A stretch of DNA of 64,000 bases from SZUA-547 sp963669315 (GTDB lineage: Bacteria > Pseudomonadota > Alphaproteobacteria > Rhodobacterales > Rhodobacteraceae). Numbering within the stretch: the first letter of the stretch is position 1; each line of letters starts with the position of its first letter. Position numbers and translations under genes: made by a program. Below are positions 8,933 to 17,689 of this stretch, in pieces. The notes under the pieces are model-generated. The model was not told where the DNA came from. It saw only the letters and a list, made by a program, of their open reading frames with translations, and made no database searches. The stretch spans positions 2,728,001 to 2,792,000 of the forward strand of contig OY770021.1 of the NCBI GenBank assembly GCA_963669315.1. The letters run 5' to 3'.

Positions 8933-10882
8933 ATGTCGCGCAGCATCGTTTGGAACACAGGAAAAATCTGCTCATTTCCTTTGGTCGCAGCATCGGCGCT
9001 CGCAAGCGTTTTTGCAGGTTTTGCGGCGGCTCCAACTATTGCTGGGCCTTACGATTTGCAGGCCACCGAAGAGGATTTTGTCGAAGAGCGGATCTATTCA
9101 CCGCATGTTGACCGGCACTACCCGGATCAAGTGTTCTTTGGCGATACTCATTTTCACACCAAAGTGTCATTCGACGCTGGCCTTGTTGGGACATCCCTCG
9201 ATATCCACGATGCTTTCCGTGTCGCGAGAGGAGAAAGGATCCTCTCTAACACCGGCCAGCCGGTCCAACTGATCCGGCCACTCGATTTTCTAGCCGTGAC
9301 TGAGCACGCGGAATTCAATGGTTTGGCCACCGGGTTGCAGACGTCGGACCCGCTTCTACTGGCCGACACTTGGGGTCGTTGGATGTATGACAAGTTCAAC
9401 GAAGGTCCGGAAGGTCGTATGGTGGCATTTCAGGACATTATCAAAAGGTCGTTGTCCGGCGAAAATCCCTTCAGCGATGACGATCTGTCCCAATCAATCT
9501 GGGAAGATTCGGTTTACGTCGCCGATGAATACAACGATCCCGGAACCTTCACCGCACTGATGGGGTTCGAATGGAGTTCAACACCAAACGGCGACAATCT
9601 TCACCGGGTGGTTCTGTTCAGAGACGGCGCCGACAAAACCAGTCGGACTCTGCCGTTTTCTATGTTTGACAGCGATGACCCGCAAGACCTTTGGACGTAC
9701 ATGCAAGAGTACGAGGCCCAGGTGGGCGGAAAGGTCATTGCGATTCCACACAACGGAAATCTCAGTAACGGCTTGATGTTCTCCGGCAAAACACTGTCGG
9801 GTCAACCGATCGACAAGGCCTATGCCGAGATGCGGGCGCGGTGGGAACCGCTGCACGAGATGACTCAGATTAAAGGCGACGAGGAAACTCATCCGCTGCT
9901 TTCGCCCGACGACGAATTCGCCGATTTCGAGCGCTGGGACGTGGCGAATCTGGATGGCTCCGCTCCCAAGACACCGGACATGCTGCAGTACGAGCATGCG
10001 CGTTCCGCATTGAAACTGGGCCTGAGGCTGGGACAGGAGCTGGGCGCCAACCCCTACAAATTCGGCATGGTCGGCTCCATCGACGCCCACACGGCGATTC
10101 CCACGTCGCGGGAAGAGAACTATTTCGGCAAATATGCGCATACGGAACCATCGGCAGACCGCCACGACCGCGCGGTTATCCCGGCAGATGACCCTGCCTT
10201 GCGCATCCTGACAGCGCAAGAATCCGCCTCCGGGCTGATGGCCGTCTGGGCGCGGACAAATACCCGCAAGGACCTGTTCGCCGCGATGAAGCGCAAAGAG
10301 GTGTATGCCACGACCGGCACACGAATCCGGGTGCGCGTATTTGGCGGATGGGACTTTAACGCCGATGATATGGACCGGCCCGATTTCGTGGCCCAAGGCT
10401 ATGGCCGCGGCGTTCCGATGGGCGGCGACCTGCATGATGCGCCGGACAACGGTTCGCCGAACTTCCTTGTCCGCGCGCTGCGCGATCCCAACGGCGCAAA
10501 TCTGGACCGCCTACAGATCATCAAGGGATGGCTTGACGGCAATGGCGAACTGCACGAGCGGATTTATGACGTGGCCGTCTCGGATGGCCGGGTCATCGCC
10601 GGTGATGGCCGTGCCCGCGATAAAGTCGGAAGTTCCGTCAACATTGCGGAGGCAACCTATACCAACACCATCGGCGCAGCGATGCTGGAGGGGCACTGGA
10701 GCGACCCGGATTTTGATCCTGCCGAGTCAGCGTTCTACTATGTTCGGACACTGGAAATCCCGACACCGCGTTGGACGACCTATGATGCCGCGTTCTTTAA
10801 AACTCCACTTCCTGAAGCAGTTCCCGCGACTATACAGGATCGAGCCTACACGTCGCCGATATGGTACAATCCGGCAAATTGA
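8933..10882 (+). CDS. DUF3604 family secreted protein (PHP-like metal site)
   Basis: The start at ATG 8933 is chosen because a GGGGGGA ribosome site lies just upstream and the following 38 residues form a signal peptide. The product of about 649 residues matches DUF3604: FFGDTHFHTKVSF (His73, His75) and DFLAVTEHAEF (His125) form a PHP-phosphoesterase-like metal centre, and SIDAHTAIPTSREENYFGK is a hallmark of this family. The substrate is unknown; a periplasmic hydrolase is the best guess. The gene stands alone between repeat-rich DNA and IS1182-A copy 1. Confidence 0.8.
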   Translation: MSRSIVWNTGKICSFPLVAASALASVFAGFAAAPTIAGPYDLQATEEDFVEERIYSPHVDRHYPDQVFFGDTHFHTKVSFDAGLVGTSLDIHDAFRVARGERILSNTGQPVQLIRPLDFLAVTEHAEFNGLATGLQTSDPLLLADTWGRWMYDKFNEGPEGRMVAFQDIIKRSLSGENPFSDDDLSQSIWEDSVYVADEYNDPGTFTALMGFEWSSTPNGDNLHRVVLFRDGADKTSRTLPFSMFDSDDPQDLWTYMQEYEAQVGGKVIAIPHNGNLSNGLMFSGKTLSGQPIDKAYAEMRARWEPLHEMTQIKGDEETHPLLSPDDEFADFERWDVANLDGSAPKTPDMLQYEHARSALKLGLRLGQELGANPYKFGMVGSIDAHTAIPTSREENYFGKYAHTEPSADRHDRAVIPADDPALRILTAQESASGLMAVWARTNTRKDLFAAMKRKEVYATTGTRIRVRVFGGWDFNADDMDRPDFVAQGYGRGVPMGGDLHDAPDNGSPNFLVRALRDPNGANLDRLQIIKGWLDGNGELHERIYDVAVSDGRVIAGDGRARDKVGSSVNIAEATYTNTIGAAMLEGHWSDPDFDPAESAFYYVRTLEIPTPRWTTYDAAFFKTPLPEAVPATIQDRAYTSPIWYNPAN

Positions 10883-11003
10883 TGCTGGCAGTTTTCGGCA
10901 CAGCAGCCTGATCTTGTTCGCCCGTTTCACGCAGTGCCGAATACCGGAATGATAAGCGAATTTTCCGGCGATTTTTATCTGGTCTTCAGATCCGCTTGGG
11001 GCT

Positions 11004-12551
11004 GATTTTGTTGAAAAAGTCGTTGGATTTGGCGCCTGCGCTTTGGCTGCCGGCTTGCTTTGAACACGCAATCCACGGCCAGCCGGACTGGTTATCCGGC
11101 GACGGGCGCCATCGGCTTGAGTTTCGCCAGTTTCCGGAGGTTTTGTGCTGCTGCTGCGAGGGTGAATTCGTCCTGGACGCCACATGGCCCTCGTAATCGG
11201 AGCCGTCCCAGCCCGAGGATGCGCTTGAGGTGGGCGAACAGCATCTCAACTTTCTTTCGTCGCTTCTGCGCGGTCGGGTTGAACGCTGAACCCACGCAGC
11301 GCCGCGCAAAATCTCTGACGATCTCGAACTTCTCTCGGTTGATGGCGCGCACGTCTGTGTTCGGGCAGCATTTGGCTTTCGATGGGCAGTTCAGGCAATC
11401 GGCTTTCAGGGCCCGGTATTTGCGCGCTTTCAATCCTGGCGCCGTTCGGGCGGGATCGGAGTATCGCCGCCTGGTGTGACGGAGTTCATTTCCTTCCGGG
11501 CAGATATAGCGGTCGTCGTCCTCGTCCCAGGTGAAGTCGGATCGGGACCAGGTTCCGTCCTTGCGCTCCGATTTGTCGAAGACCGGGATGAACGGGAGGA
11601 TCTGCCGCTTTATTGTCAGCCAGACGAGGTTGTCGGACGAGCCGTATGCGGTGTCGGCCGCCAACCAATCCGGCTTCAGGCCGAAACGGGCTTGGGTGCG
11701 ATCAATCATCTTGCGCATTGTGCCCACCTCGGCGGACTTGTTCGAGCGACTGGCGTCCACATCAACGATGACGCCGTGATCCGTGTCGATCAGGTAGTTG
11801 TCTGAATAAGCAAAGAATGCAGGCCCTTTGCGGGCCGCCGTCCATTGGCTGGCGGGATCCGCATGCGCCGTGAACTTGGGCTTGGCGGCGGTGGCCGCGC
11901 CAAAGGCTTCGTCGTCCAGGGTGTCGAGATATTCGCGAACCGCCCGAGGCGCTTGGTCCGGGTCGATCTCTCTGGCCTTCCAATCCTCCGGGTTGCTTGA
12001 GTTCTGCTTTTGGACGTCCGCAACGATCAGGCTGGCGTCCACTGCAAAGCCCTGTCCGCTGACGAGGCCCTCCTCCATGCATCGCGCAACAGTCGTCTCG
12101 AATACGTGACGCAACAGGTCGCTCTCGCGGAAGCGGCCATGGCGGTTCTTGGAGAAGGTGGAATGATCCGGAATCCGGTCGGTCAGATCAAGGCGGCAGA
12201 ACCAGCGATAGGCCAGGTTCAGATGGACCTCTTCGCAAAGCCGCCGCTCAGACCTGATCCCAAAGCAATAGCCCACCAGCAGCATCCGGATCAGCAATTC
12301 CGGATCAACCGACGGACGTCCCGTGTGGCTGTAAAAGTCCGCCAGATGCGGGCGGATGCCGCTCAGATCAACAAACTGATCAATCGACCGCAGCAGGTGA
12401 TCCTGCGGGACGTGATCCTCCAACGAGAACTCATAGAACAACGCTGACTGCGCTTCCTGTTTCGGTCCCATCATCGCGATCCGCCTCCATCTATATCGGA
12501 AGTGAATCAGCCAGTCGGCCACCGAGCAAGAGCGACTTTTTCAACGGAATC
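11004..12551 (-). mobile_element. IS1182-family element A, copy 1
   Basis: The 1548-bp element ends in GATTCCGTTGAAAAAGTCG (5' end, right side here) and its near-complement GATTTTGTTGAAAAAGTCG (3' end). It is flanked by a 4-bp direct duplication GGCT (11000-11003 and 12552-12555). It matches copy 2 at 20956-22503 essentially base for base in the coding part and lies in the opposite orientation. Confidence 0.88.
11092..12474 (-). CDS. IS1182-family transposase A (copy 1)
   Basis: About 460 residues from MMGPKQEAQ, chosen because the related transposase B starts at the same place; an upstream ATG at 12522 is possible. Order: an N-terminal DUF772-type domain (LFYEFSLEDHVPQDHLLR, RRLCEEVHLNLAYRWFCRL), then a DDE core with FAVDASLI, DNYLIDTDHGVIVDVDAS and ADTAYGSSDNL, and a C-terminal Cys-rich segment (NCPSKAKCC) followed by KKVEMLFAHLKRIL. 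The reading frame is intact. Confidence 0.9.
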   Translation of the reverse strand: MMGPKQEAQSALFYEFSLEDHVPQDHLLRSIDQFVDLSGIRPHLADFYSHTGRPSVDPELLIRMLLVGYCFGIRSERRLCEEVHLNLAYRWFCRLDLTDRIPDHSTFSKNRHGRFRESDLLRHVFETTVARCMEEGLVSGQGFAVDASLIVADVQKQNSSNPEDWKAREIDPDQAPRAVREYLDTLDDEAFGAATAAKPKFTAHADPASQWTAARKGPAFFAYSDNYLIDTDHGVIVDVDASRSNKSAEVGTMRKMIDRTQARFGLKPDWLAADTAYGSSDNLVWLTIKRQILPFIPVFDKSERKDGTWSRSDFTWDEDDDRYICPEGNELRHTRRRYSDPARTAPGLKARKYRALKADCLNCPSKAKCCPNTDVRAINREKFEIVRDFARRCVGSAFNPTAQKRRKKVEMLFAHLKRILGLGRLRLRGPCGVQDEFTLAAAAQNLRKLAKLKPMAPVAG

Positions 12552-12555
12552 GGCT

Positions 12556-12735
12556 CGGAGCTGCCGTTCCGCCTCAAGTCGTGGGACGGCAGCTTTCGAT
12601 GACTAAATATCTGGGCTTAGCTCTATCGACCTGATGCCAGTGCGCAATCCGCGCTGCGCGAACGACCGCTTTCGATTTGCTCCGGGACGCTGGGCATATT
12701 GCCTTGCACCAGACCGCTTCTGACCCAAAGGCGCT
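12556..12735. repeat. Dispersed intergenic repeat, copy 1 (about 190 bp)
   Basis: The segment running from CGGAGCTGCCGTTCC to GACCGCTTCTGACCCAAAG recurs at 22508-22685 with scattered substitutions. Near its start an inverted pair AGCTGCCGT / ACGGCAGCT can form a 9-bp stem. It carries no gene. IS1182-A is inserted at the same GGCT at the edge of both copies. The rest of the gap up to the BCCT gene at 12832 has no other visible feature. Confidence 0.65.
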
Positions 12736-12831
12736 ATCTCGGCCGGTGCTTTACGATGCTCAGCAAGTTATAAGTATGAGTTTTGGCGATCGAATCTCCC
12801 GCCGTCGGTAAAGTTTGGAACATCAAAAGAA

Positions 12832-14325
12832 ATGGGCGGAAAATCCCTTAGTCCCCTACTGATTATCGCGCTCTCCATCAGCGCAGCGGTCGCAATTTGG
12901 GGCATCGTCGATCCTCAGGGGCTCGGGAATTTGGCGGCATCGGCGGTGGCCACCCAATTCGACAGTCGCGGTTGGTTCATCATGCTGGAGGTTAGTGGTC
13001 TTCTATTCGTGGCCCTCTTTCTCACCATCTCGCCCTTTGGGAAAATTCGCCTCGGCCCTGATGACGCTAAACCAGAGTTCTCCACGCCCGCTTGGATCGC
13101 CATGCTTTTCGCCGCCGGCATGGGTGTTGGACTATTATTTTACGGTGCCGCAGAGCCGCTCACTCACTTCGACATGCTGCGGCAATTCTCAAATGACCCG
13201 CAGGCCGCCGGTCAGGCGCTGTTCGTCACCTACCTGAACTGGGGTTTCCACGCGTGGGCGATCTACGGGGTCGTTGGCCTGATAATCGCCTATTTCGCCT
13301 TTCGACGCGGTGGCACTCTTTTGCTCAGCGCTCCGCTGAAAGATGCGGTCGGGACAGAGCGCTGGACGCTCGCTCTGGCCTGGCTCTTCGATTTACTATC
13401 GATCGTAGCGATCGCAGTGGGGCTCGCCGGGTCGCTCGCCATGGGAGTGTTCCAGGTGCAGACCGGCCTCGCCGGGCTGATCGGGGTTGACGATCCGGGT
13501 GCGCTGACGATCCCGGTCTTTTTTATTATGTGCGTCGCCTACGTCATCCCGCTTCGGCGTGATCTTGGCGAAGGCATGTCCAAGCTATCCAACGCCGCAA
13601 TGGCGATCGCGATCGCGTTGATGGTCTACCTTCTGATCCTCGGGCCCACATCGTACCTGATGAACGGTATCGTTTCGGGATTCGGTCGGTATCTGTTCGG
13701 CGTGTTGCCTGCCGGCTTCTCGACGGCAGAGTTTTTTGACCGCGAGATTGTCGATTGGTTTCAGGGCTGGACGCTCAATTACATGATCTGGTGGCTGGCG
13801 TGGTCACCTTTCGTCGGCATTTTCATCGCGCGGATTTCCAGAGGAAGAACCATCCGAGAGTTCTTGGCCGGGGTGATCGTCGCTCCCACGCTGTTCTCGA
13901 TACTCTGGTTCGGGGTGTTTGGCGGTTTGGGTTTCTTCGACTCTCTCAGGCAGGATGGGGAGCTCGCGGTCGTGAACAGCGCGAACCTCGACGCAACAAC
14001 CTTTGCCCTGCTCAAGCGCTTCCCTCTTGACGGTATCACGCGAGCGGCGACCGTGATCGCGGCGTTCCTTTTCGTGGTCACCAGTGTTGTGAGCGCGGGC
14101 TTTACGCTCGCAATGATCGGAACGGGTGGAGATGAGAACCCCTCGCCGCGCATTCGAACCATCTGGGGTGGGGTTCTCGGAGCGTTAGGCCTTGCGATGG
14201 TGCTGGTCGGGGACATGGGCCTGGTGCGGTCGATTATAGCACTGTCGGCCATGGCCTTCGTGTTTATCGTGCCAGTGCTCGTCGTGTGCCTGTTTCGAAG
14301 CCTTCGGCGGGAGCGTAACCAATGA
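12832..14325 (+). CDS. BCCT family betaine/carnitine/choline-type transporter
   Basis: The 497-residue polytopic inner-membrane protein has about 12 helices. The family hallmarks are AAGMGVGLLFYGAAEPL (glycine-rich unwound helix) and WTLNYMIWWLAWSPFVGIFI followed by ISRGRTIREF. BCCT proteins take up quaternary ammonium solutes such as glycine betaine with sodium or protons, often for osmoprotection. The specific substrate cannot be read from this view. The stop codon overlaps the start of a 30-codon gene. The flanks are intergenic repeat on the left and a tyrA-like gene on the right. Confidence 0.9.
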   Translation: MGGKSLSPLLIIALSISAAVAIWGIVDPQGLGNLAASAVATQFDSRGWFIMLEVSGLLFVALFLTISPFGKIRLGPDDAKPEFSTPAWIAMLFAAGMGVGLLFYGAAEPLTHFDMLRQFSNDPQAAGQALFVTYLNWGFHAWAIYGVVGLIIAYFAFRRGGTLLLSAPLKDAVGTERWTLALAWLFDLLSIVAIAVGLAGSLAMGVFQVQTGLAGLIGVDDPGALTIPVFFIMCVAYVIPLRRDLGEGMSKLSNAAMAIAIALMVYLLILGPTSYLMNGIVSGFGRYLFGVLPAGFSTAEFFDREIVDWFQGWTLNYMIWWLAWSPFVGIFIARISRGRTIREFLAGVIVAPTLFSILWFGVFGGLGFFDSLRQDGELAVVNSANLDATTFALLKRFPLDGITRAATVIAAFLFVVTSVVSAGFTLAMIGTGGDENPSPRIRTIWGGVLGALGLAMVLVGDMGLVRSIIALSAMAFVFIVPVLVVCLFRSLRRERNQ

Positions 14326-14414
14326 GCCTTCAGATCCTCGACACGATGCTGAATATCACGGTGTTCGCCTATCTTGGCTTTCTCGTATGGCTCACGTTGC
14401 GACCGAGCCGGTGA
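14322..14414 (+). CDS. 30-residue membrane peptide coupled to the BCCT gene
   Basis: ATG at 14322 overlaps the BCCT stop (ATGA), and the frame stays open for 30 codons. The product has one hydrophobic helix (ITVFAYLGFLVWLTL) with a basic C-terminus (RPSR), so the N-terminus probably faces out or the peptide spans the membrane once. Coupling to a transporter suggests a small accessory or stabilising subunit, as known for several bacterial transporters. I know of no named family. It is short enough to be missed by gene callers. Confidence 0.55.
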   Translation: MSLQILDTMLNITVFAYLGFLVWLTLRPSR

Positions 14415-14600
14415 GTAATGGTCGGGCAGCTTGAAGCCGGCGATTGAGCGCCAATTCCTAGCGCTAAGTCGGCACTATCACCGTCGCGCCGCGGATCTTC
14501 TATTTCAGTTAAAGCAGACACCCTGCAACAAACCCGCGATGACTCTTGCTGAACCGAAGCAGCCGTTAGCGATTACCAGATACGGTTGCTCGCCGGGAGG

Positions 14601-15359
14601 CTACGCTTGGTCCACGTCCAGGGGCGGGAGGTTCAGCATCGCATCCCGAACCTGCCGATCGCTGGCGTCAAAGCGCTCGATTACCTGGCGGCAGTAGGGA
14701 TTGAAGCGACAGACCTCCTCGAACAGTCGAGCGTCGTGGCGTACGGAATCGACTGCATCCATCAGGTAGCCAAAGGAGACCGTGTCAATATTGGTCCGCT
14801 CAAACTCGCCGCGAGCAACAACCTGGCCGATGTAGTGAGTGAGAAACAGCGTCTCGGCAAGGTCCTTGTCATGAGCCTCGGCGGACTTCTCGATGACAGA
14901 GAACCCTACCGCGGCGAGTTTGTTGCGAAGAGTAAAAAAAACCCCGGGCGCGAGACTGTGCCCGGTGACGACGATCCGCAAGCCCGTCACATCTTCGCCG
15001 CACTTGGAATAGCTTTCCGGTCCGAACATGGGGTGCATGGCGAGGAAGGGGCGCGCGGGCTGTAAGGCCTGTAGCAGGTCCATAGTGTACTGCTTCACCG
15101 TTGCGACATCGACCACGACGCTGTCGATCGCCAGGTGTGGGCCAATCCGCGCCAGAGTGTCTGGGTAGGCGCTGATCGGCACGGCTAGCACGACGGCTTC
15201 GCACGCTGCGGCTTCCTCCAAAGAGAAAAATTGGACACCATCCGGCTTTCGTCGGGCCGAGTGGATTTTCAGCAGAGCGTCAGGCAGAAAGCGCTGCGCC
15301 AGCGCATGGAGGAAGGCCCCGAAGTGTCCGTATCCAATAAGACCGATGGAAATGGGCAT
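14601..15359 (-). CDS. Prephenate/arogenate dehydrogenase-like protein
   Basis: The 252-residue protein starts with an NAD(P)-binding fold (GLIGYGHFG, G9-x-G11-x-x-G14) and keeps the TyrA family signature AMHPMFGPES (His109 region), which binds the ring substrate. The family oxidatively decarboxylates prephenate or arogenate in tyrosine synthesis. The helical C-terminal part is short compared with typical 280-310-residue TyrA proteins but ends naturally. It is a lone gene convergent with the BCCT pair, so it may serve a specialised pathway rather than housekeeping tyrosine synthesis. Confidence 0.75.
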   Translation of the reverse strand: MPISIGLIGYGHFGAFLHALAQRFLPDALLKIHSARRKPDGVQFFSLEEAAACEAVVLAVPISAYPDTLARIGPHLAIDSVVVDVATVKQYTMDLLQALQPARPFLAMHPMFGPESYSKCGEDVTGLRIVVTGHSLAPGVFFTLRNKLAAVGFSVIEKSAEAHDKDLAETLFLTHYIGQVVARGEFERTNIDTVSFGYLMDAVDSVRHDARLFEEVCRFNPYCRQVIERFDASDRQVRDAMLNLPPLDVDQA

Positions 15360-15543
15360 GGGTCCGCGTCACTCTAGTTGTTGGGTGGCGCTTCCTCGAG
15401 TAGCGGAACCGAGCTGGAGGCTCAAGCCGCGCTATTTCATCCGCTATTGGCGCACAGCAGATGGGGTGGATGGCTCCTGCTCCATCGGCGTCACGATGCG
15501 CCACAGTGCAGTTTGCTATCGACCGCGAGAGAGGAGCCATCCC

Positions 15544-16563
15544 ATGCAAGTTACCACCATCGGCCTGGATCTGGCCAAGAACGTCTTTCAGGTTCACGGC
15601 GTCACTGAAGGCGGCACTGTCGGCTTCAATCGATCGCTGCGTCGCGGACAGGTTCACCGTTTCTTCGAGACCCTTCCGCCGTGTCTGGTCGGGATCGAAG
15701 CCTGCGGCACGAGCCATTACTGGGCGCGGGAGATTGCACAGCTCGGGCATGAAGTCCGGCTGATCCCGCCGGCGTACGTGAAGCCCTATGTAAAGCGCGG
15801 CAAGTCGGATGCGATTGATGCCGAAGCGATCTGCGAGGCGGTGACGCGTCCATCGATGCGGTTCGTGGCCGTGAAGTCGCCGGAGCAACAAGCGGTTCTG
15901 GCCCTGCACCGTGTGCGGGACCTGATCGTCCGCCAGCGGACCCAGATCGTGAACATGCTCCGGGGTGTGCTGGCCGAGTTCGGGATCGTTGTTCGACAAG
16001 GCGCCGGGCACGCCATTGCCTTCGCCCGGCAGTGCCTTGAAGGCGTCGAACAGGACTTGCCCGACTTGGCGCGGGACGTGGTGACCAACCTCAGCCACCA
16101 GCTCGTGGCTCTGCACCGCCGGGTGCTCTGGTACGGCCGCCGCCTGAACCGAGCTGCATCACAGGATGCACGCGTCGCCCGACTGAGGACGATCCCGGGT
16201 GTCGGGCCGATCACTGCCTCCGCCATCGTCGCCTCGATCGGGGACGGGCATCAGTTCTCTAGTGGCCGTAGCTTTGCGGCCTGGCTCGGCCTTACGCCGC
16301 TTAACCGGTCAAGCGGCGGCAAGGAGCGGCTGGGGCGCATCTCGAAGATGGGAGACCGCTATATCCGGCGTCTTCTGGTGCTCGGCATGACTTCACGCAT
16401 CAAGCAAATCCAACGACGGCCCGAGCAGTTCGACCCCTGGTTCGCCGACATCCTTGAGCGCAAGCCTCCGAAACTGGCAGCTGTCGCGATGGCGAACAAG
16501 ACGGCACGCATCATCTGGGCGGTGCTTACGCGAGACCAGGACTACAAGATCAGAGCAATCTAA
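15544..16563 (+). CDS. IS110-family transposase
   Basis: The start at ATG 15544 follows a GAGAGGAG ribosome site. The 339-residue product has the N-terminal RuvC-like DEDD domain (IGLDLAKNVFQVHG, GIEACGTSHYWARE, KSDAIDAEAICEA) and the C-terminal Transposase_20 domain (LRTIPGVGPITASAIVASIG, WLGLTPLNRSSGGK). IS110 elements lack clear terminal repeats, so I have not set element borders; non-coding flanks exist on both sides. The frame is intact. Confidence 0.9.
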   Translation: MQVTTIGLDLAKNVFQVHGVTEGGTVGFNRSLRRGQVHRFFETLPPCLVGIEACGTSHYWAREIAQLGHEVRLIPPAYVKPYVKRGKSDAIDAEAICEAVTRPSMRFVAVKSPEQQAVLALHRVRDLIVRQRTQIVNMLRGVLAEFGIVVRQGAGHAIAFARQCLEGVEQDLPDLARDVVTNLSHQLVALHRRVLWYGRRLNRAASQDARVARLRTIPGVGPITASAIVASIGDGHQFSSGRSFAAWLGLTPLNRSSGGKERLGRISKMGDRYIRRLLVLGMTSRIKQIQRRPEQFDPWFADILERKPPKLAAVAMANKTARIIWAVLTRDQDYKIRAI

Positions 16564-16966
16564 CGGCAGAGAGGACGAACCAGACCGCAAGACGCAGGAA
16601 GTGATGGCAAAGGTCAGCCCAACGATCGAGACACCCCGTGCTTTGTCCCGGACCTACCGTGTCCGCTCAGCAGAATGGGACTCGATCTGCGGAACCCATC
16701 AGGGCCAGCGGTCAGATGCACCGCGCAAACAGGCCGGACACAAGACCGCTTCTGACCAGACACCACTCACAAAAACGTCTTGCGTTGCAGGAGCCATCCA
16801 CACAGGACAAAGCTGGCAGTATTGATAGCGTCCGCTTAACTGGCTCAAGCCGACTTTACGCTGGCTCGCAACCAATTGCGTGCACCCGACTGCCTAAGTA
16901 ATCACTAAAATCGGCAGGGACATTCGAAGACAAGGTATAAGGGAAGTCCAAATTGGGAGGAGCACG
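16564..16966. other. IS110 downstream region and repeat remnants
   Basis: No gene is supported. The first part is probably the right non-coding end of the IS110 element, where its guide or target-recognition sequence would lie. Further on, pieces such as CGTGTCCGCTCAGCAG and AAGACCGCTTCTGACC resemble the dispersed TGTCCGCT / CTTCTGACC repeat. The last 40 bases include a GGGAGGAG ribosome site for the lipoprotein gene. Confidence 0.5.
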
Positions 16967-17476
16967 ATGAAGAATCATATTCTGGTGTCGCCACGCGTCG
17001 GTTTTGTAGCCTTGTTCATGGCGTTCTCGCTTTTGTCCGCATGCGCCAATCAGAGTACCCGAGTTGGCGTGACAGAGACATACGACATCGCAACTGCCGA
17101 CAAACAGGAAGTCGTCGATGCGCTAAACCGTGACGGCAAAGTGATCCTTCGCGGCATAACTTTCGACTTCGACAGCGCCGAGTTGAAAGGCGACGCTTAC
17201 GCGTCGGCTAGCCGGATTGGCGAAATCATGAATGAAAATCCGGGTCTCAAATTGGCGATTGTTGGCCATACCGACTCGTCTGGCGATTTCCGCTACAATC
17301 TCGGGCTCTCTGAACGCAGAGGGAAAGCCATTGTCGCCACGCTTCGGAAGGATTTCAGCATTGGTGAGGATCGATTGGTTGGTGTCGGCGTAGGCTCGCT
17401 CATGCCAATCGCCTCGAACACTGACGATTTCGGTCGCAGCCAGAATCGGCGCGTCGAACTGGTGGTTATCAACTAG
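16967..17476 (+). CDS. OmpA-family outer-membrane lipoprotein
   Basis: The 169-residue protein begins with a lipoprotein signal ending in the lipobox LLSAC (Cys26). Residues about 55-169 form an OmpA-like peptidoglycan-binding domain: ITFDFDSAELKGDA, IVGHTDSSGD, NLGLSERRGKAIVATL and the final NRRVELVV. It would tether the outer membrane to peptidoglycan. The domain resembles Pal/YiaD-type proteins, but it lies outside a tol-pal operon, so it is probably an accessory OmpA lipoprotein. A strong GGGAGGAG ribosome site precedes the ATG. Confidence 0.87.
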   Translation: MKNHILVSPRVGFVALFMAFSLLSACANQSTRVGVTETYDIATADKQEVVDALNRDGKVILRGITFDFDSAELKGDAYASASRIGEIMNENPGLKLAIVGHTDSSGDFRYNLGLSERRGKAIVATLRKDFSIGEDRLVGVGVGSLMPIASNTDDFGRSQNRRVELVVIN

Positions 17477-17519
17477 TACGACAGACGTGCGCGAGGAGAC
17501 CGCCAGAGGCGTTGGAGCT

Positions 17520-17544
17520 TTCAGCCATCGGAAAGGTGGCTGAA
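17520..17544 (+). terminator. Hairpin after the OmpA lipoprotein gene
   Basis: Perfect 8-bp arms TTCAGCCA and TGGCTGAA with a 9-base loop lie 43 bases after the stop. No U-run follows, so it may be a weak terminator or an mRNA-stabilising hairpin. Confidence 0.4.
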
Positions 17545-17689
17545 GACTCAGACGTACAATCTATAGAATTCTATCTATCTGGGCGGCGAATCCGCGGAAA
17601 AATTCGATGTTGATCCCGTGGATGTGCCAAAGACGGAAGCATATCAGCTAAGTGTGTTCAGCACGACTTTATGACGTCTGCTTCTGACC

